Assembly (NCBI GenBank): GCA_920105625.2
Contig: OV050030.1
Span: 86,857,570 to 86,921,569, forward strand
Source of the DNA: Clusia tigrina
Lineage: Eukaryota; Arthropoda; Insecta; Diptera; Clusiidae
Reading direction: 5' to 3'
DNA: 64,000 bases
This document shows, piece by piece, positions 1 through 8,323 of the stretch. The notes under the pieces are model-generated. The model did not search any database. It saw nothing but the letters and a program-made list of their open reading frames with translations, and was not told the origin of the DNA. Both the position numbers and the translations under genes were made by a program. How positions within the stretch are numbered: position 1 is the stretch's first letter; each line of letters opens with the position of its first letter.

Positions 1-891
1 GCGTGCAACCCCGAGAAATTGCAACGTGTACGACAATTCGTGTTGAGAATCTCCCTCATTTCAATGCATCCCATTTCAAGAAGCACACTAACGTCAGAAA
101 TTCTAAGCAACAGACGCACAGCAAAGAATACACAGAAAAGCAACGCATTCGAAAACACACACCACCAGGAACAAATAAGACTCATGCAAACGAATTCACC
201 TGCCGCGGAATATGCCGAGCGAAAGCGGACAGCGTATCCCACAAAGGCATAGATAGGACTTCCCAGGAATCAACACATGGACCTCGGAAAAAGGACGCGA
301 GCGCACCCCAGAGCAAGAAGGTCGCACACCGAATGCGACCCACCATCAGAGCAATCAGCGTATCTACTAGGTCAGCACCAGTGAGAAACAGCCGAGACAT
401 ACCACGTAGACGCAACGACAGATCAAGGGACAACCAGGGTGCAATCGAGTGCACCAACAACAGCAGAAGCGACGACAAGAGAGACAAACGTAACTCCAAA
501 AGCCACCACAGCAAACGAATTAAACAATGGAACGAGGCTAGATGGAGAACGCCAACAGAGAAACGGATGCCAATCACAGGCGACTCAGCGATACGATTGA
601 AGTCATACACATCCGACAGTGAAAAACCAGAGAAGACTAAACGTAAGCACACGGGGACACCGCCAACACTGAATGCCACACCCGGGGAAGACCTCCACTT
701 CCACAACGTAGCCGAACTCAGGGCACCCAAGGCAGATGGCTTACCAGCGACACTAGTGGCAGATACGATAGCCACTCTGAAGGAAAGCCCAGCCAAGAGG
801 AAACGCCTGCGCTTTCAGCGACCTCCGCATCGAGTAGTATTATACCGCGGAGAAGCATCCATTCTCTTCCGTCCGCAAAGTAGGGAGGAAG
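1..891 (+). mobile_element. Internal region 0, 3' part (cut by window edge)
   Basis: This is the right end of an internal region whose gag and protease lie outside the window. It matches 3684-4574 of internal 1 with no difference that I noticed. It begins just after the protease domain and ends with the polypurine tract at 877-891. Confidence 0.93.
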
Positions 892-896
892 TGTGA
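3..896 (+). CDS. C-terminal basic tail of retrotransposon polyprotein, 5' truncated
   Basis: The frame is open from the window edge to a TGA that overlaps the first bases of LTR 1. The 297 residues equal the end of the 613-codon frame in internal 1. The sequence is rich in Lys, Arg, Ser and Thr, with a basic run around residues 130-175 and a less biased end (residues 220-297). I recognise no domain in it. It is open here but shifted by 1 bp in many other copies. It may be the remnant of a pol or env end left after internal deletion; function is unknown. Confidence 0.55.
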   Translation: MQPREIATCTTIRVENLPHFNASHFKKHTNVRNSKQQTHSKEYTEKQRIRKHTPPGTNKTHANEFTCRGICRAKADSVSHKGIDRTSQESTHGPRKKDASAPQSKKVAHRMRPTIRAISVSTRSAPVRNSRDIPRRRNDRSRDNQGAIECTNNSRSDDKRDKRNSKSHHSKRIKQWNEARWRTPTEKRMPITGDSAIRLKSYTSDSEKPEKTKRKHTGTPPTLNATPGEDLHFHNVAELRAPKADGLPATLVADTIATLKESPAKRKRLRFQRPPHRVVLYRGEASILFRPQSREEV

Positions 897-899
897 GGA

Positions 900-924
900 C
901 GGAAAATACTACAAGTATTTTCCG
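900..924. other. Perfect inverted repeat at the LTR 5' end
   Basis: CGGAAAATACT (900-910) and AGTATTTTCCG (914-924) are exact reverse complements with a 3-base loop. The structure starts 8 bp inside the LTR and lies at the same offset in the other LTRs. LTR 5 (16011-16035) and LTR 16 (58716-58740) carry changes in the loop and right arm that break one pair. It could be a protein-binding palindrome or an RNA hairpin at the 3' end of a read-through transcript; neither is shown by sequence alone. Confidence 0.85.
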
Positions 925-1083
925 CACACAGAATTCATACACAGCATGCAACATCCCACAGCCTAACAAAAAGTAACCACCTCGCACGCTAAATGCAACA
1001 ACAAAACATTTACGCACAGACGATCTGACCAATAAGCGTAAAGGTTTTAATGATCTCAGAAACGTAAAGTGTTATACTGAACA

Positions 1084-1438
1084 CTACAGCGACCAAAGGC
1101 GGAACACGGAGAAAAACGAGAGAGAAACACACACAAAGCATTCAGCAGGCGGAGTACAAATAAATATTGATAACAACAACAACAACAGTACAGCGACCGA
1201 AGGCGGAACACGGAGAAACAGAAACACGCCAACCGATCGCAAGCGCAAAGCAGTAAACAGGTGGAGTACAAATAAATATTTATTGCAACAACAACAACAA
1301 CACTACAGCGACCGAAGGCGGAGCACGGATGACAACGAGAGCGCACCACACATACGCGAACCGATCGCAAACGCAAAGCTGTAAACAGGCAGAGTACGAA
1401 GAAATGTTTCTACAACAACAACAACAACAACAACAACA
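1084..1438 (+). repeat. U3 minisatellite with (CAA)n blocks, three units
   Basis: Imperfect units of about 110-120 bp each run from a CTACAGCGACC-like start, through GATCGCAAGCGCAAAG-like sequence, to a CAA run. The same block is present in all LTRs with three units (LTRs 1, 2, 13, 15), four (LTRs 3-5, 7-12, 14, 16) or five (LTRs 6, 17). The final CAA run is the most length-variable part. Confidence 0.9.
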
Positions 1439-1600
1439 CGACAAATAACAGCAGCGATCAGACCACACTACTGCAAGGAACAACTCTGCTGGACAAATAG
1501 AGGTATTACAACAAGGCGGTTAACCAGCAGAAGTTGAAGGTGGCCTAAGGACAACTGGATCACAATAACAACAAGCACTGATCCCATGGCAAGCTTTTGC

Positions 1601-1658
1601 TATATAAGCGAAGTGAACCGGACAGTGAGTCTCTTTGATCCAGCATCGTTCAGTAAGT
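1601..1658 (+). promoter_or_regulatory. LTR core promoter (TATA, initiator-like sites)
   Basis: TATATAAG lies at 1601-1608. About 25 bp downstream is ACAGTGAGT, a weak match to the arthropod initiator TCAGT. LTRs 6, 12, 14 and 17 have an exact TCAGT at that position. A second TCAGT lies at 1650-1654 and overlaps GTAAGT (1653-1658), a splice-donor-like hexamer. The transcription start is inferred, not shown. Confidence 0.7.
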
Positions 1659-1717
1659 GCACAACGCACCAAGCTCCTAGAGACGCAGCAAGCTTCGTAG
1701 TTATTAATACTATTAAC

Positions 1718-1727
1718 AATAAATAAA
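1718..1727 (+). terminator. LTR polyadenylation signal, tandem AATAAA
   Basis: Two overlapping AATAAA hexamers are followed 20-30 bp later by a GT-rich stretch (1747-1757) inside the 43-bp motif. This is the usual layout of a poly(A) signal and its downstream element, and would end R near 1740-1760. Another AATAAA pair is at 1873-1882, after the TA tract. The same arrangement recurs at TATA +117 in each LTR. Confidence 0.65.
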
Positions 1728-1976
1728 ACGCAGACAGAGCCAGGAGTTTATGGTTTTGACCGACTCTCCCTGGAGACTACCACAAACCACGGACACTACC
1801 ACGAACACACAGAGTAGGGTAGTCATTAAATTTAATTATATATATATATAGGAAATAAGTAGTAATTTTGAAAATAAATAAAAACACTTATTAAAGCAAT
1901 ACAACAGCGAGTAAATTTCTGTAAGCGACCCTGGAACCCGCTGAGTTCTTACCCCAGCGAAATTGAGTCGTTACAG

Positions 1977-1994
1977 TGGCGCCCGAGCAGGGAC
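1977..1994 (+). other. Primer-binding site, tRNA-Lys type
   Basis: TGGCGCCCGAGCAGGGAC starts two bases after the LTR's terminal CA. It complements the 3' end of tRNA-Lys including CCA, as in the Osvaldo/Ulysses group of fly elements. The leader from here to the Gag ATG holds no recognised feature. Confidence 0.88.
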
Positions 1995-2184
1995 TTCCAA
2001 AAGAAATTCAACGCATCAAATTTTAAAACAGAAGTTCACTTATAGAACTCCTAGGAAATACATTCACAGAGCGATAAAGAACTACGTCAATCTACGCAGT
2101 CACGCAGAGGAGTGCCGAATTAGCACCAGCTTAAAACACACGCACACACCCATTGTCTTCATCATCAGCTAAGACGAGCACAGG

Positions 2185-2937
2185 ATGGTGAAAACAAGTT
2201 GGTTGTATTTGCTACGCAAGGAGGAGCTGGTGATTTTTGCCGAGGAATTCGGTTTGGAAGCTATAGGTATCGCGGAGGAACTCCGCAAGCGGCTTTCAGA
2301 GTTTTTCACTGAGATAGAACTGACTCAAGATCAGCAAAACCGTCTAGAGAAGCTACAATCCATGTACGTTAGGAGCACGTCACCAAGGCTGGCCACGTCC
2401 ATAGTTACCCGCGAAACGCTGGAAGTGGACAGGCCAGGGACATTCACAGGTGCAATACCAAAGGCATGGGATACAGAGTTTCGGAGAACATCACAGCATC
2501 ACGCTGTGTCACCAACAGGCGTGGAACAAACGCACAGCGTAGCTGCACCATACGCAGTTATCGTTGACAAGGTGAGGAAGTGGTCTCTCAACTTTGACGG
2601 AGGTCGTGATCCGTTAGCATTTATAGAGCGAGTCGAGGAATTTGCAGAAGTGTACGACATAAATAAGAACTTCATTCCGCGTACCATGCCAGAACTGTTG
2701 AGAGAGCGCGCACTTACGTGGTACAGGAACAACAATCGTGCGTGGCGCGGTTGGACCTCATACCGAAGAGACTTTCTTAAGTTCTTCCTACCGGCCCGCT
2801 ACATGGAGAAACTCGAAGACCAAATTCGACAGCGTTACCAGAGACCTAGAGAAGCGTTCAAGCAGTATGTGGTCGAATTGCAGAATCTCATGCGGCAAGT
2901 GCAGCCTGCCACAATTCCAATTATACGTGCGCCGTAG
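2185..2937 (+). CDS. gag: Gag, truncated by frameshift (type A, internal 1)
   Basis: Structural protein that would assemble the retrotransposon particle in the cytoplasm. The ATG lies 210 bp after the LTR end and is the first long-frame ATG. Residues 7-42 have a helix-turn-helix pattern (KEEL, FAEEFGL, EELRKRL) like a SAP-type fold. Residues 128-239 form a Ty3/gypsy-type capsid region with the markers RKWSLNFDGG, WYRNN, FFLPARYMEKL and KQYVVELQNLMRQ. A 41-bp deletion after residue 239, seen against internals 6-12, shifts frame; eleven unrelated residues follow, then a stop. The capsid C-terminal lobe and zinc knuckle continue in the +1 frame of the next entry. Private residues include Ile-27, Thr-178 and Gly-189. 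Confidence 0.85.
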   Translation: MVKTSWLYLLRKEELVIFAEEFGLEAIGIAEELRKRLSEFFTEIELTQDQQNRLEKLQSMYVRSTSPRLATSIVTRETLEVDRPGTFTGAIPKAWDTEFRRTSQHHAVSPTGVEQTHSVAAPYAVIVDKVRKWSLNFDGGRDPLAFIERVEEFAEVYDINKNFIPRTMPELLRERALTWYRNNNRAWRGWTSYRRDFLKFFLPARYMEKLEDQIRQRYQRPREAFKQYVVELQNLMRQVQPATIPIIRAP

Positions 2938-4579
2938 AGATTTGGAATCGCTACAAGAGCTGGTAGAGATGGCCGAAGATTTGGTGTGCATTCGGGGAGA
3001 AGGAGAACTACTAACAATGCCACCCACAGAACGGAGAAGAGAGCAAGGTCCACCACGAGAGGTACGGAACCGTCAGGTGACGCTAGAGAGCAGAGTGGCA
3101 CCCATAGATTCCAGAACAGCCTGCAGGCGTTGTGGCCAAAATGGTCATATAGCTCGCCAATGTCGCAACGCGCAGATATTGTTTTGTTGGGAGTGTGGGC
3201 GTAGGAAAGTGAGGACGATCGAGTGCTGCAAACAGAGAGCACCACCCAACCGAAGACTACCTTCAGGAGCACAGCACAGATCAGAACAGCGGCACCAAAC
3301 CTCACAATTGGAAAAAGCATTGCACTGTGTCGGGCAACGAATCTGCGCCACCGTTTCCATTGGCACAGAAACCATCACCGCAACACTGGACACAGGTGCA
3401 ACTAACAGTTTTGTGAGCAGAGAACTAGCACGAAAGCTACGCGCTTCCACCAGCAAATTGGGAAAATCCCATACTAGAGTGCGTATGGCAGACGGCAGTA
3501 GTAGGACAGTCAGAGAGACGTGTGTGACGAATGTAAGGCTTGGAGAGAAGGCATGCAATCTAGAGCTACTGGTCATGCCGGACTCCAGTGATGATCTGCT
3601 CCTGGGAATAGACTTCATGACAAGCCTGGGAACAACATTGAAATGCGGTGATCAGGAGATCACATTGGGACCTCATAACAGTTGCGTGCAACCCCGAGAA
3701 ATTGCAACGTGTACGACAATTCGTGTTGAGAATCTCCCTCATTTCAATGCATCCCATTTCAAGAAGCACACTAACGTCAGAAATTCTAAGCAACAGACGC
3801 ACAGCAAAGAATACACAGAAAAGCAACGCATTCGAAAACACACACCACCAGGAACAAATAAGACTCATGCAAACGAATTCACCTGCCGCGGAATATGCCG
3901 AGCGAAAGCGGACAGCGTATCCCACAAAGGCATAGATAGGACTTCCCAGGAATCAACACATGGACCTCGGAAAAAGGACGCGAGCGCACCCCAGAGCAAG
4001 AAGGTCGCACACCGAATGCGACCCACCATCAGAGCAATCAGCGTATCTACTAGGTCAGCACCAGTGAGAAACAGCCGAGACATACCACGTAGACGCAACG
4101 ACAGATCAAGGGACAACCAGGGTGCAATCGAGTGCACCAACAACAGCAGAAGCGACGACAAGAGAGACAAACGTAACTCCAAAAGCCACCACAGCAAACG
4201 AATTAAACAATGGAACGAGGCTAGATGGAGAACGCCAACAGAGAAACGGATGCCAATCACAGGCGACTCAGCGATACGATTGAAGTCATACACATCCGAC
4301 AGTGAAAAACCAGAGAAGACTAAACGTAAGCACACGGGGACACCGCCAACACTGAATGCCACACCCGGGGAAGACCTCCACTTCCACAACGTAGCCGAAC
4401 TCAGGGCACCCAAGGCAGATGGCTTACCAGCGACACTAGTGGCAGATACGATAGCCACTCTGAAGGAAAGCCCAGCCAAGAGGAAACGCCTGCGCTTTCA
4501 GCGACCTCCGCATCGAGTAGTATTATACCGCGGAGAAGCATCCATTCTCTTCCGTCCGCAAAGTAGGGAGGAAGTGTGA
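2738..4579 (+). CDS. gag-pro: Gag C-terminus, aspartic protease and basic tail (internal 1)
   Basis: The longest frame in the window (613 codons) overlaps the truncated gag by 200 bp. Its first codon is GTG and its first ATG is at 2867. Roughly the first 55 residues are out-of-frame capsid sequence, so expression would need frameshifting or internal initiation. From residue 57 on it is genuine: the capsid end, then a CCHC knuckle at 129-142 (CX2CX4HX4C). A second knuckle at 150-163 has Val in place of His. A retropepsin follows, with LDTGATNSF (active-site Asp 218) and LLGIDFM (288-294). From about residue 317 a Lys/Arg-rich tail runs to the LTR. No reverse transcriptase motif follows the protease. 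It is one of two places (with internal 0) where this tail frame is seen unbroken from the protease end to the LTR in a type A copy. Confidence 0.8.
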   Translation: MRGAVGPHTEETFLSSSYRPATWRNSKTKFDSVTRDLEKRSSSMWSNCRISCGKCSLPQFQLYVRRRDLESLQELVEMAEDLVCIRGEGELLTMPPTERRREQGPPREVRNRQVTLESRVAPIDSRTACRRCGQNGHIARQCRNAQILFCWECGRRKVRTIECCKQRAPPNRRLPSGAQHRSEQRHQTSQLEKALHCVGQRICATVSIGTETITATLDTGATNSFVSRELARKLRASTSKLGKSHTRVRMADGSSRTVRETCVTNVRLGEKACNLELLVMPDSSDDLLLGIDFMTSLGTTLKCGDQEITLGPHNSCVQPREIATCTTIRVENLPHFNASHFKKHTNVRNSKQQTHSKEYTEKQRIRKHTPPGTNKTHANEFTCRGICRAKADSVSHKGIDRTSQESTHGPRKKDASAPQSKKVAHRMRPTIRAISVSTRSAPVRNSRDIPRRRNDRSRDNQGAIECTNNSRSDDKRDKRNSKSHHSKRIKQWNEARWRTPTEKRMPITGDSAIRLKSYTSDSEKPEKTKRKHTGTPPTLNATPGEDLHFHNVAELRAPKADGLPATLVADTIATLKESPAKRKRLRFQRPPHRVVLYRGEASILFRPQSREEV

Positions 4580-5719
4580 GGACGGAAAATACTACAAGTA
4601 TTTTCCGCACACAGAATTCATACACAGCATGCAACATCCCACAGCCTAACAAAAAGTAACCACCTCGCACGCTAAATGCAACAACAAAACATTTACGCAC
4701 AGACGATCTGACCAATAAGCGTAAAGGTTTTAATGATCTCAGAAACGTAAAGTGTTATACTGAACACTACAGCGACCAAAGGCGGAACACGGAGAAAAAC
4801 GAGAGAGAAACACACACAAAGCATTCAGCAGGCGGAGTACAAATAAATATTGATAACAACAACAACAACAGTACAGCGACCGAAGGCGGAACACGGAGAA
4901 ACAGAAACACGCCAACCGATCGCAAGCGCAAAGCAGTAAACAGGTGGAGTACAAATAAATATTTATTGCAACAACAACAACAACACTACAGCGACCGAAG
5001 GCGGAGCACGGATGACAACGAGAGCGCACCACACATACGCGAACCGATCGCAAACGCAAAGCTGTAAACAGGCAGAGTACGAAGAAATGTTCTACAACAA
5101 CAACAACAACAACAACAACACGACAAATAACAGCAGCGATCAGACCACACTACTGCAAGGAACAACTCTGCTGGACAAATAGAGGTATTACAACAAGGCG
5201 GTTAACCAGCAGAAGTTGAAGGTGGCCTAAGGACAACTGGATCACAATAACAACAAGCACTGATCCCATGGCAAGCTTTTGCTATATAAGCGAAGTGAGC
5301 CGGACAGTGAGTCTCTTTGATCCAGCATCGTTCAGCAAGTGCACAACGCACCAAGCTCCTAGAGACGCAGCAAGCTTCGTAGTTATTAATACTATTAACA
5401 ATAAATAAAACGCAGACAGAGCCAGGAGTTTATGGTTTTGACCGACTCTCCCTGGGACACATACGCAACACAGACAGAGCCAGGAGTTTATGGTTTTGAC
5501 CGACTCTCCCTGGAGACTACCACAAACCACGGACACTACCACGAACACACAGAGTAAGGTAGTCATTAAATTTAATTATATATATACATATATAGGAAAT
5601 AAGTAGTAATTTTGAAAATAAATAAAAACACTTATTAAAGCAATACAACAGCGAGTAAATTTCTGTAAGCGACCCTGGAACCCGCTGAGTTCTTACCCCA
5701 GCGAAATTGAGTCGTTACA
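4575..5719 (+). mobile_element. LTR 2 (mosaic)
   Basis: 1145 bp, with PPT 4560-4574, three-unit U3 block 4767-5120, TATA 5283, and the 43-bp motif doubled at 5413-5513. The left half matches LTR 1. The right half matches LTR 3: GTGAGCC after TATA, TCAGC instead of TCAGT, and a TA tract interrupted by CA. An exchange point between about 5090 and 5300 is inferred. Confidence 0.95.
5413..5513 (+). repeat. 43-bp motif duplicated with 58-bp period in R/U5
   Basis: Two copies of a motif beginning CAGACAGAGCCAGG and ending TCTCCCTGG start at 5413 and 5471. Each has an imperfect hairpin (CCAGGAG pairing with CTCCCTGG, one bulge) and the GT-rich element after the poly(A) signal. The same pair lies at TATA +130 to +230 in LTRs 3-17; LTR 1 has one copy. 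Confidence 0.9.
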
Positions 5720-5720
5720 G

Positions 5721-5738
5721 TGGCGCCCGAGCAGGGAC
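5721..5738 (+). other. Primer-binding site, tRNA-Lys type (internal 2)
   Basis: Eighteen bases identical to the site in internal 1, at the same spacing from LTR 2. Confidence 0.88.
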
Positions 5739-5928
5739 TTCCAAAAGAAATTCAACGCATCAAATTTTAAAACAGAAGTTCACTTATAGAACTCCTAGGA
5801 AATACATTCACAGAGCGATAAAGAACTACGTCAATCTACGCAGTCACGCAGAGGAGTGCCGAATTAGCACCAGCTTAAAACACACGCACACACCCATTGT
5901 CTTCATCATCAGCTAAGACGAGCACAGG

Positions 5929-6522
5929 ATGGTGAAAACAAGTTGGTTGTATTTGCTACGCAAGGAGGAGCTGGTGATTTTTGCCGAGGAATTCGGTTTG
6001 GAGGCTACAGGTATCGCGGAGGAACTCCGCAAGCGGCTTTCAGAGTTTTTCACTGAGATAGAACTGACTCAATATCAGCAAAACCGTCTAGAGAAGCTAA
6101 AATCCATGTACGTTAGGAGCACGTCACCAAGGCTGGCCACGTCCATAGTTACCCGCGAAACGCTGGAAGTAGACAGGCCAGGGACATTCACAGGTGCAAT
6201 ACCAAAGGCATGGGATACAGAGTTTCGGAGAACATCACAGCATCACGCTGTGTCACCAACAGGCGTGGAACAAACGCACAGCGTAGCTGCACCATACGCA
6301 GTTATCGTTGACAAGGTGAGGAAGTGGTCTCTCAACTTTGACGGAGGTCGTGATCCGTTAGCATTTATAGAGCGAGTCGAGGAATTTGCAGAAGTGTACG
6401 ACATAAATAAGAACTTCATCCCGCGTACCATGCCAGAACTGTTGAGAGCGCGCACTTATGTGGTACAGGAACAAGAATCGTGCGTGACGCGATTGGACCT
6501 CATACCGAAGAGACTTTCTTAA
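5929..6522 (+). CDS. gag: Gag, truncated (internal 2)
   Basis: The 197-codon frame is genuine Gag only to residue 173. A 2-bp deletion near 6446, in the GAGAGAGCG run, then shifts frame inside the capsid domain and 24 unrelated residues follow. Lys-58 (AAA for CAA) is shared only with internal 3. The copy also carries the TGA allele at the Trp-187 codon and the type A 41-bp deletion, so it has three gag lesions. Confidence 0.8.
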   Translation: MVKTSWLYLLRKEELVIFAEEFGLEATGIAEELRKRLSEFFTEIELTQYQQNRLEKLKSMYVRSTSPRLATSIVTRETLEVDRPGTFTGAIPKAWDTEFRRTSQHHAVSPTGVEQTHSVAAPYAVIVDKVRKWSLNFDGGRDPLAFIERVEEFAEVYDINKNFIPRTMPELLRARTYVVQEQESCVTRLDLIPKRLS

Positions 6523-7811
6523 GTTCTTCCTACTGGCCCGCTACATGGAGAAACTCGAAGACCAAATTCGACAGCGTTACCAGAGACCTAGAGAAGCGTT
6601 CAAGCAGTATGTGGTCGAATTGCAGAATCTCATGCGGCAAGTGCAGCCTGCCACAATTCCAATTATACGTGCGCCGTAGAGATTTGGAATCGCTACAAGA
6701 GCTGGTAGAGATGGCCGAAGATTTGGTGTGCATTCGGGGAGAAGGAGAACTACTAACAATGCCACCCACAGAACGGAGAAGAGAGCAAGGTCCACCACGA
6801 GAGGTACGGAACCGTCAGGTGACGCTAGAGAGCAGAGCGGCACCCATAGATTCCAGAACAGCCTGCAGGCGTTGTGGCCAAAATGGTCATATAGCTCGCC
6901 AATGTCGCAACGCGCAGATATTGTTTTGTTGGGAGTGCGGGCGTAGGAAAGTGAGGACGATCGAGTGCTGCAAACAGAGAGCACCACCCAACCGAAGACT
7001 ACCTTCAGGAGCACAGCACAGATCAGAACAGCGGCACCAAACCTCACAATTGGAAAAAGCATTGCACTGTGTCGGGCAACGAATCTGCGCCACCGTTTCC
7101 ATTGGCACAGAAACCATCACCGCAACACTGGACACAGGTGCAACTAACAGTTTTGTGAGCAGAGAACTAGCACGAAAGCTACGCGCTTCCACCAGCAAAT
7201 TGGGAAAATCCCATACTAGAGTGCGTATGGCAGACGGCAGTAGTAGGACAGTCAGAGAGACGTGTGTGACGAATGTAAGGCTTGGAGAGAAGGCATGCAA
7301 TCTAGAGCTACTGGTCATGCCGGACTCCAGTGATGATCTGCTCCTGGGAATAGACTTCATGACAAGCCTGGGAACAACATTGAAATGCGGTGATCAGGAG
7401 ATCACATTGGGACCTCATAACAGTTGCGTGCAACCCCGAGAAATTGCAACGTGCACGACAATTCGTGTTGAGAATCTCCCTCATTTCAATGCATCCCATT
7501 TCAAGAAGCACACTAACGTCAGAAATTCTAAGCAACAGACGCACAGCAAAGAATACACAGAAAAGCAACGCATTCGAAAACACACACCACCAGGAACAAA
7601 TAAGACTCATGCAAACGAATTCACCTGCCACGGAATATGTCGAGCGAAAGCGGACAGCGTATCCCACAAAGGCATAGAGAGAAGGACTCCCCAGGAATCA
7701 ACACATGGACCTCGGAAAAAGGACGCGAGCGACCCCAGAGCAAGAAGGTCGCACACCGAATGCGACCCACCATCAGAGCAATCAGCGTACCTACTAGGTC
7801 AGCACCAGTGA
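6480..7811 (+). CDS. gag-pro: Gag C-terminus and protease (internal 2)
   Basis: 443 codons. The first 55 or so are out of the Gag frame and start without an ATG. The rest carries the intact CCHC knuckle, the Val-substituted second knuckle, LDTGATNSF and LLGIDFM. A 1-bp deletion near 7731 (GCGACC for GCGCACC) moves the tail to another frame, giving about 30 unrelated residues before the stop. Confidence 0.78.
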   Translation: MRDAIGPHTEETFLSSSYWPATWRNSKTKFDSVTRDLEKRSSSMWSNCRISCGKCSLPQFQLYVRRRDLESLQELVEMAEDLVCIRGEGELLTMPPTERRREQGPPREVRNRQVTLESRAAPIDSRTACRRCGQNGHIARQCRNAQILFCWECGRRKVRTIECCKQRAPPNRRLPSGAQHRSEQRHQTSQLEKALHCVGQRICATVSIGTETITATLDTGATNSFVSRELARKLRASTSKLGKSHTRVRMADGSSRTVRETCVTNVRLGEKACNLELLVMPDSSDDLLLGIDFMTSLGTTLKCGDQEITLGPHNSCVQPREIATCTTIRVENLPHFNASHFKKHTNVRNSKQQTHSKEYTEKQRIRKHTPPGTNKTHANEFTCHGICRAKADSVSHKGIERRTPQESTHGPRKKDASDPRARRSHTECDPPSEQSAYLLGQHQ

Positions 7812-8323
7812 GAAACAGCCGAGACATACCACGTAGACGCAACGACAGATCAAGGGACAACCAAGGTGCAATCGAGTGCACCAACAACAGCAGAAGCGAC
7901 GACAAGAGAGACAAACGTAACTCCAAAAGCCACCACAGCAAACGAATTAAACAATGGAACGGGGCTAGATGGAGAACGCCAACAGAGAAACGGATGCCAA
8001 TCACAGGCGACTCAGCGATACGATTGAAGTCATACACATCCGACAGTGAAAAACCAGAGAAGACTAAACGTAAGCACACGGAGACACCGCCAACACTCAA
8101 TGCCACACCCGGGGAAGACCTCCACTTCCACAACGTAGCCGAACTCAGGGCACCCAAGGCAGATGGCTTACCAGCGACACTAGTGGCAGATACGATAGCC
8201 ACTCTGAAGGAAAGCCCAGCCAAGAGGAAACGCCTGCGTTTTCAACGACCTCCGTATCGAGTAGTACTATACCGCGGAGAAGCATCCATTCTCTTCCGTC
8301 CGCAAAGTAGGGAGGAAGTGTGA
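7637..8323 (+). pseudogene. Detached basic tail (internal 2)
   Basis: 228 codons to the LTR. The first part is off-frame; after the 1-bp deletion it becomes the basic tail (QSKKVAHRMRPT onward). It overlaps the preceding frame by 175 bp. Confidence 0.5.

Larger units (their letters stand above)
892..1975 (+). mobile_element. LTR 1
   Basis: The shortest LTR (1084 bp). It starts TGTGAGG directly after the PPT (877-891) and ends TTACA one base before the PBS. Its U3 minisatellite at 1084-1438 has three units, TATATAAG is at 1601, and AATAAATAAA is at 1718-1727. It is the only LTR with a single copy of the 43-bp motif (1731-1773) that is doubled with a 58-bp period elsewhere. The TA tract has seven repeats. 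Confidence 0.95.

Noticed and set aside
182..796. Minus-strand open frames of about 200 codons opposite the basic tail, repeated in each monomer
   Set aside because: They mirror the low-G, stop-poor plus strand. They have no recognisable domain and overlap a frame that continues from the protease.
1056..1483. Minus-strand frames with Cys, Val and Leu runs and plus-strand Asn/Gln runs in U3
   Set aside because: They are translations of CAA repeats in the minisatellite; length follows repeat number and there is no coding signal.
1838..1852. TA tract as an additional TATA promoter
   Set aside because: It is a length-variable microsatellite downstream of the poly(A) signal in U5, without initiator context.
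1977..1994. Part of a tRNA gene
   Set aside because: Only the 18 bases complementary to the tRNA 3' end are present, with no tRNA arms or internal promoter boxes.
1963..2172. 69-codon frame across the PBS and leader
   Set aside because: It begins at a non-ATG codon inside the LTR, spans the PBS, and is broken by a stop in internals 4, 13 and 15. It is leader sequence.
2835..3618. Minus-strand frames of 157-161 codons opposite gag and protease
   Set aside because: They are shadows of the real plus-strand Gag-protease frame.
2986..3935. Plus-strand frames of 60, 72 and 95 codons overlapping gag-pro
   Set aside because: They lie in alternative frames across the zinc knuckle, protease and tail, with no motif of their own.
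3684..4579. Envelope gene
   Set aside because: The tail has no signal peptide, no membrane segment and no cysteine pattern; its composition is basic and hydrophilic.
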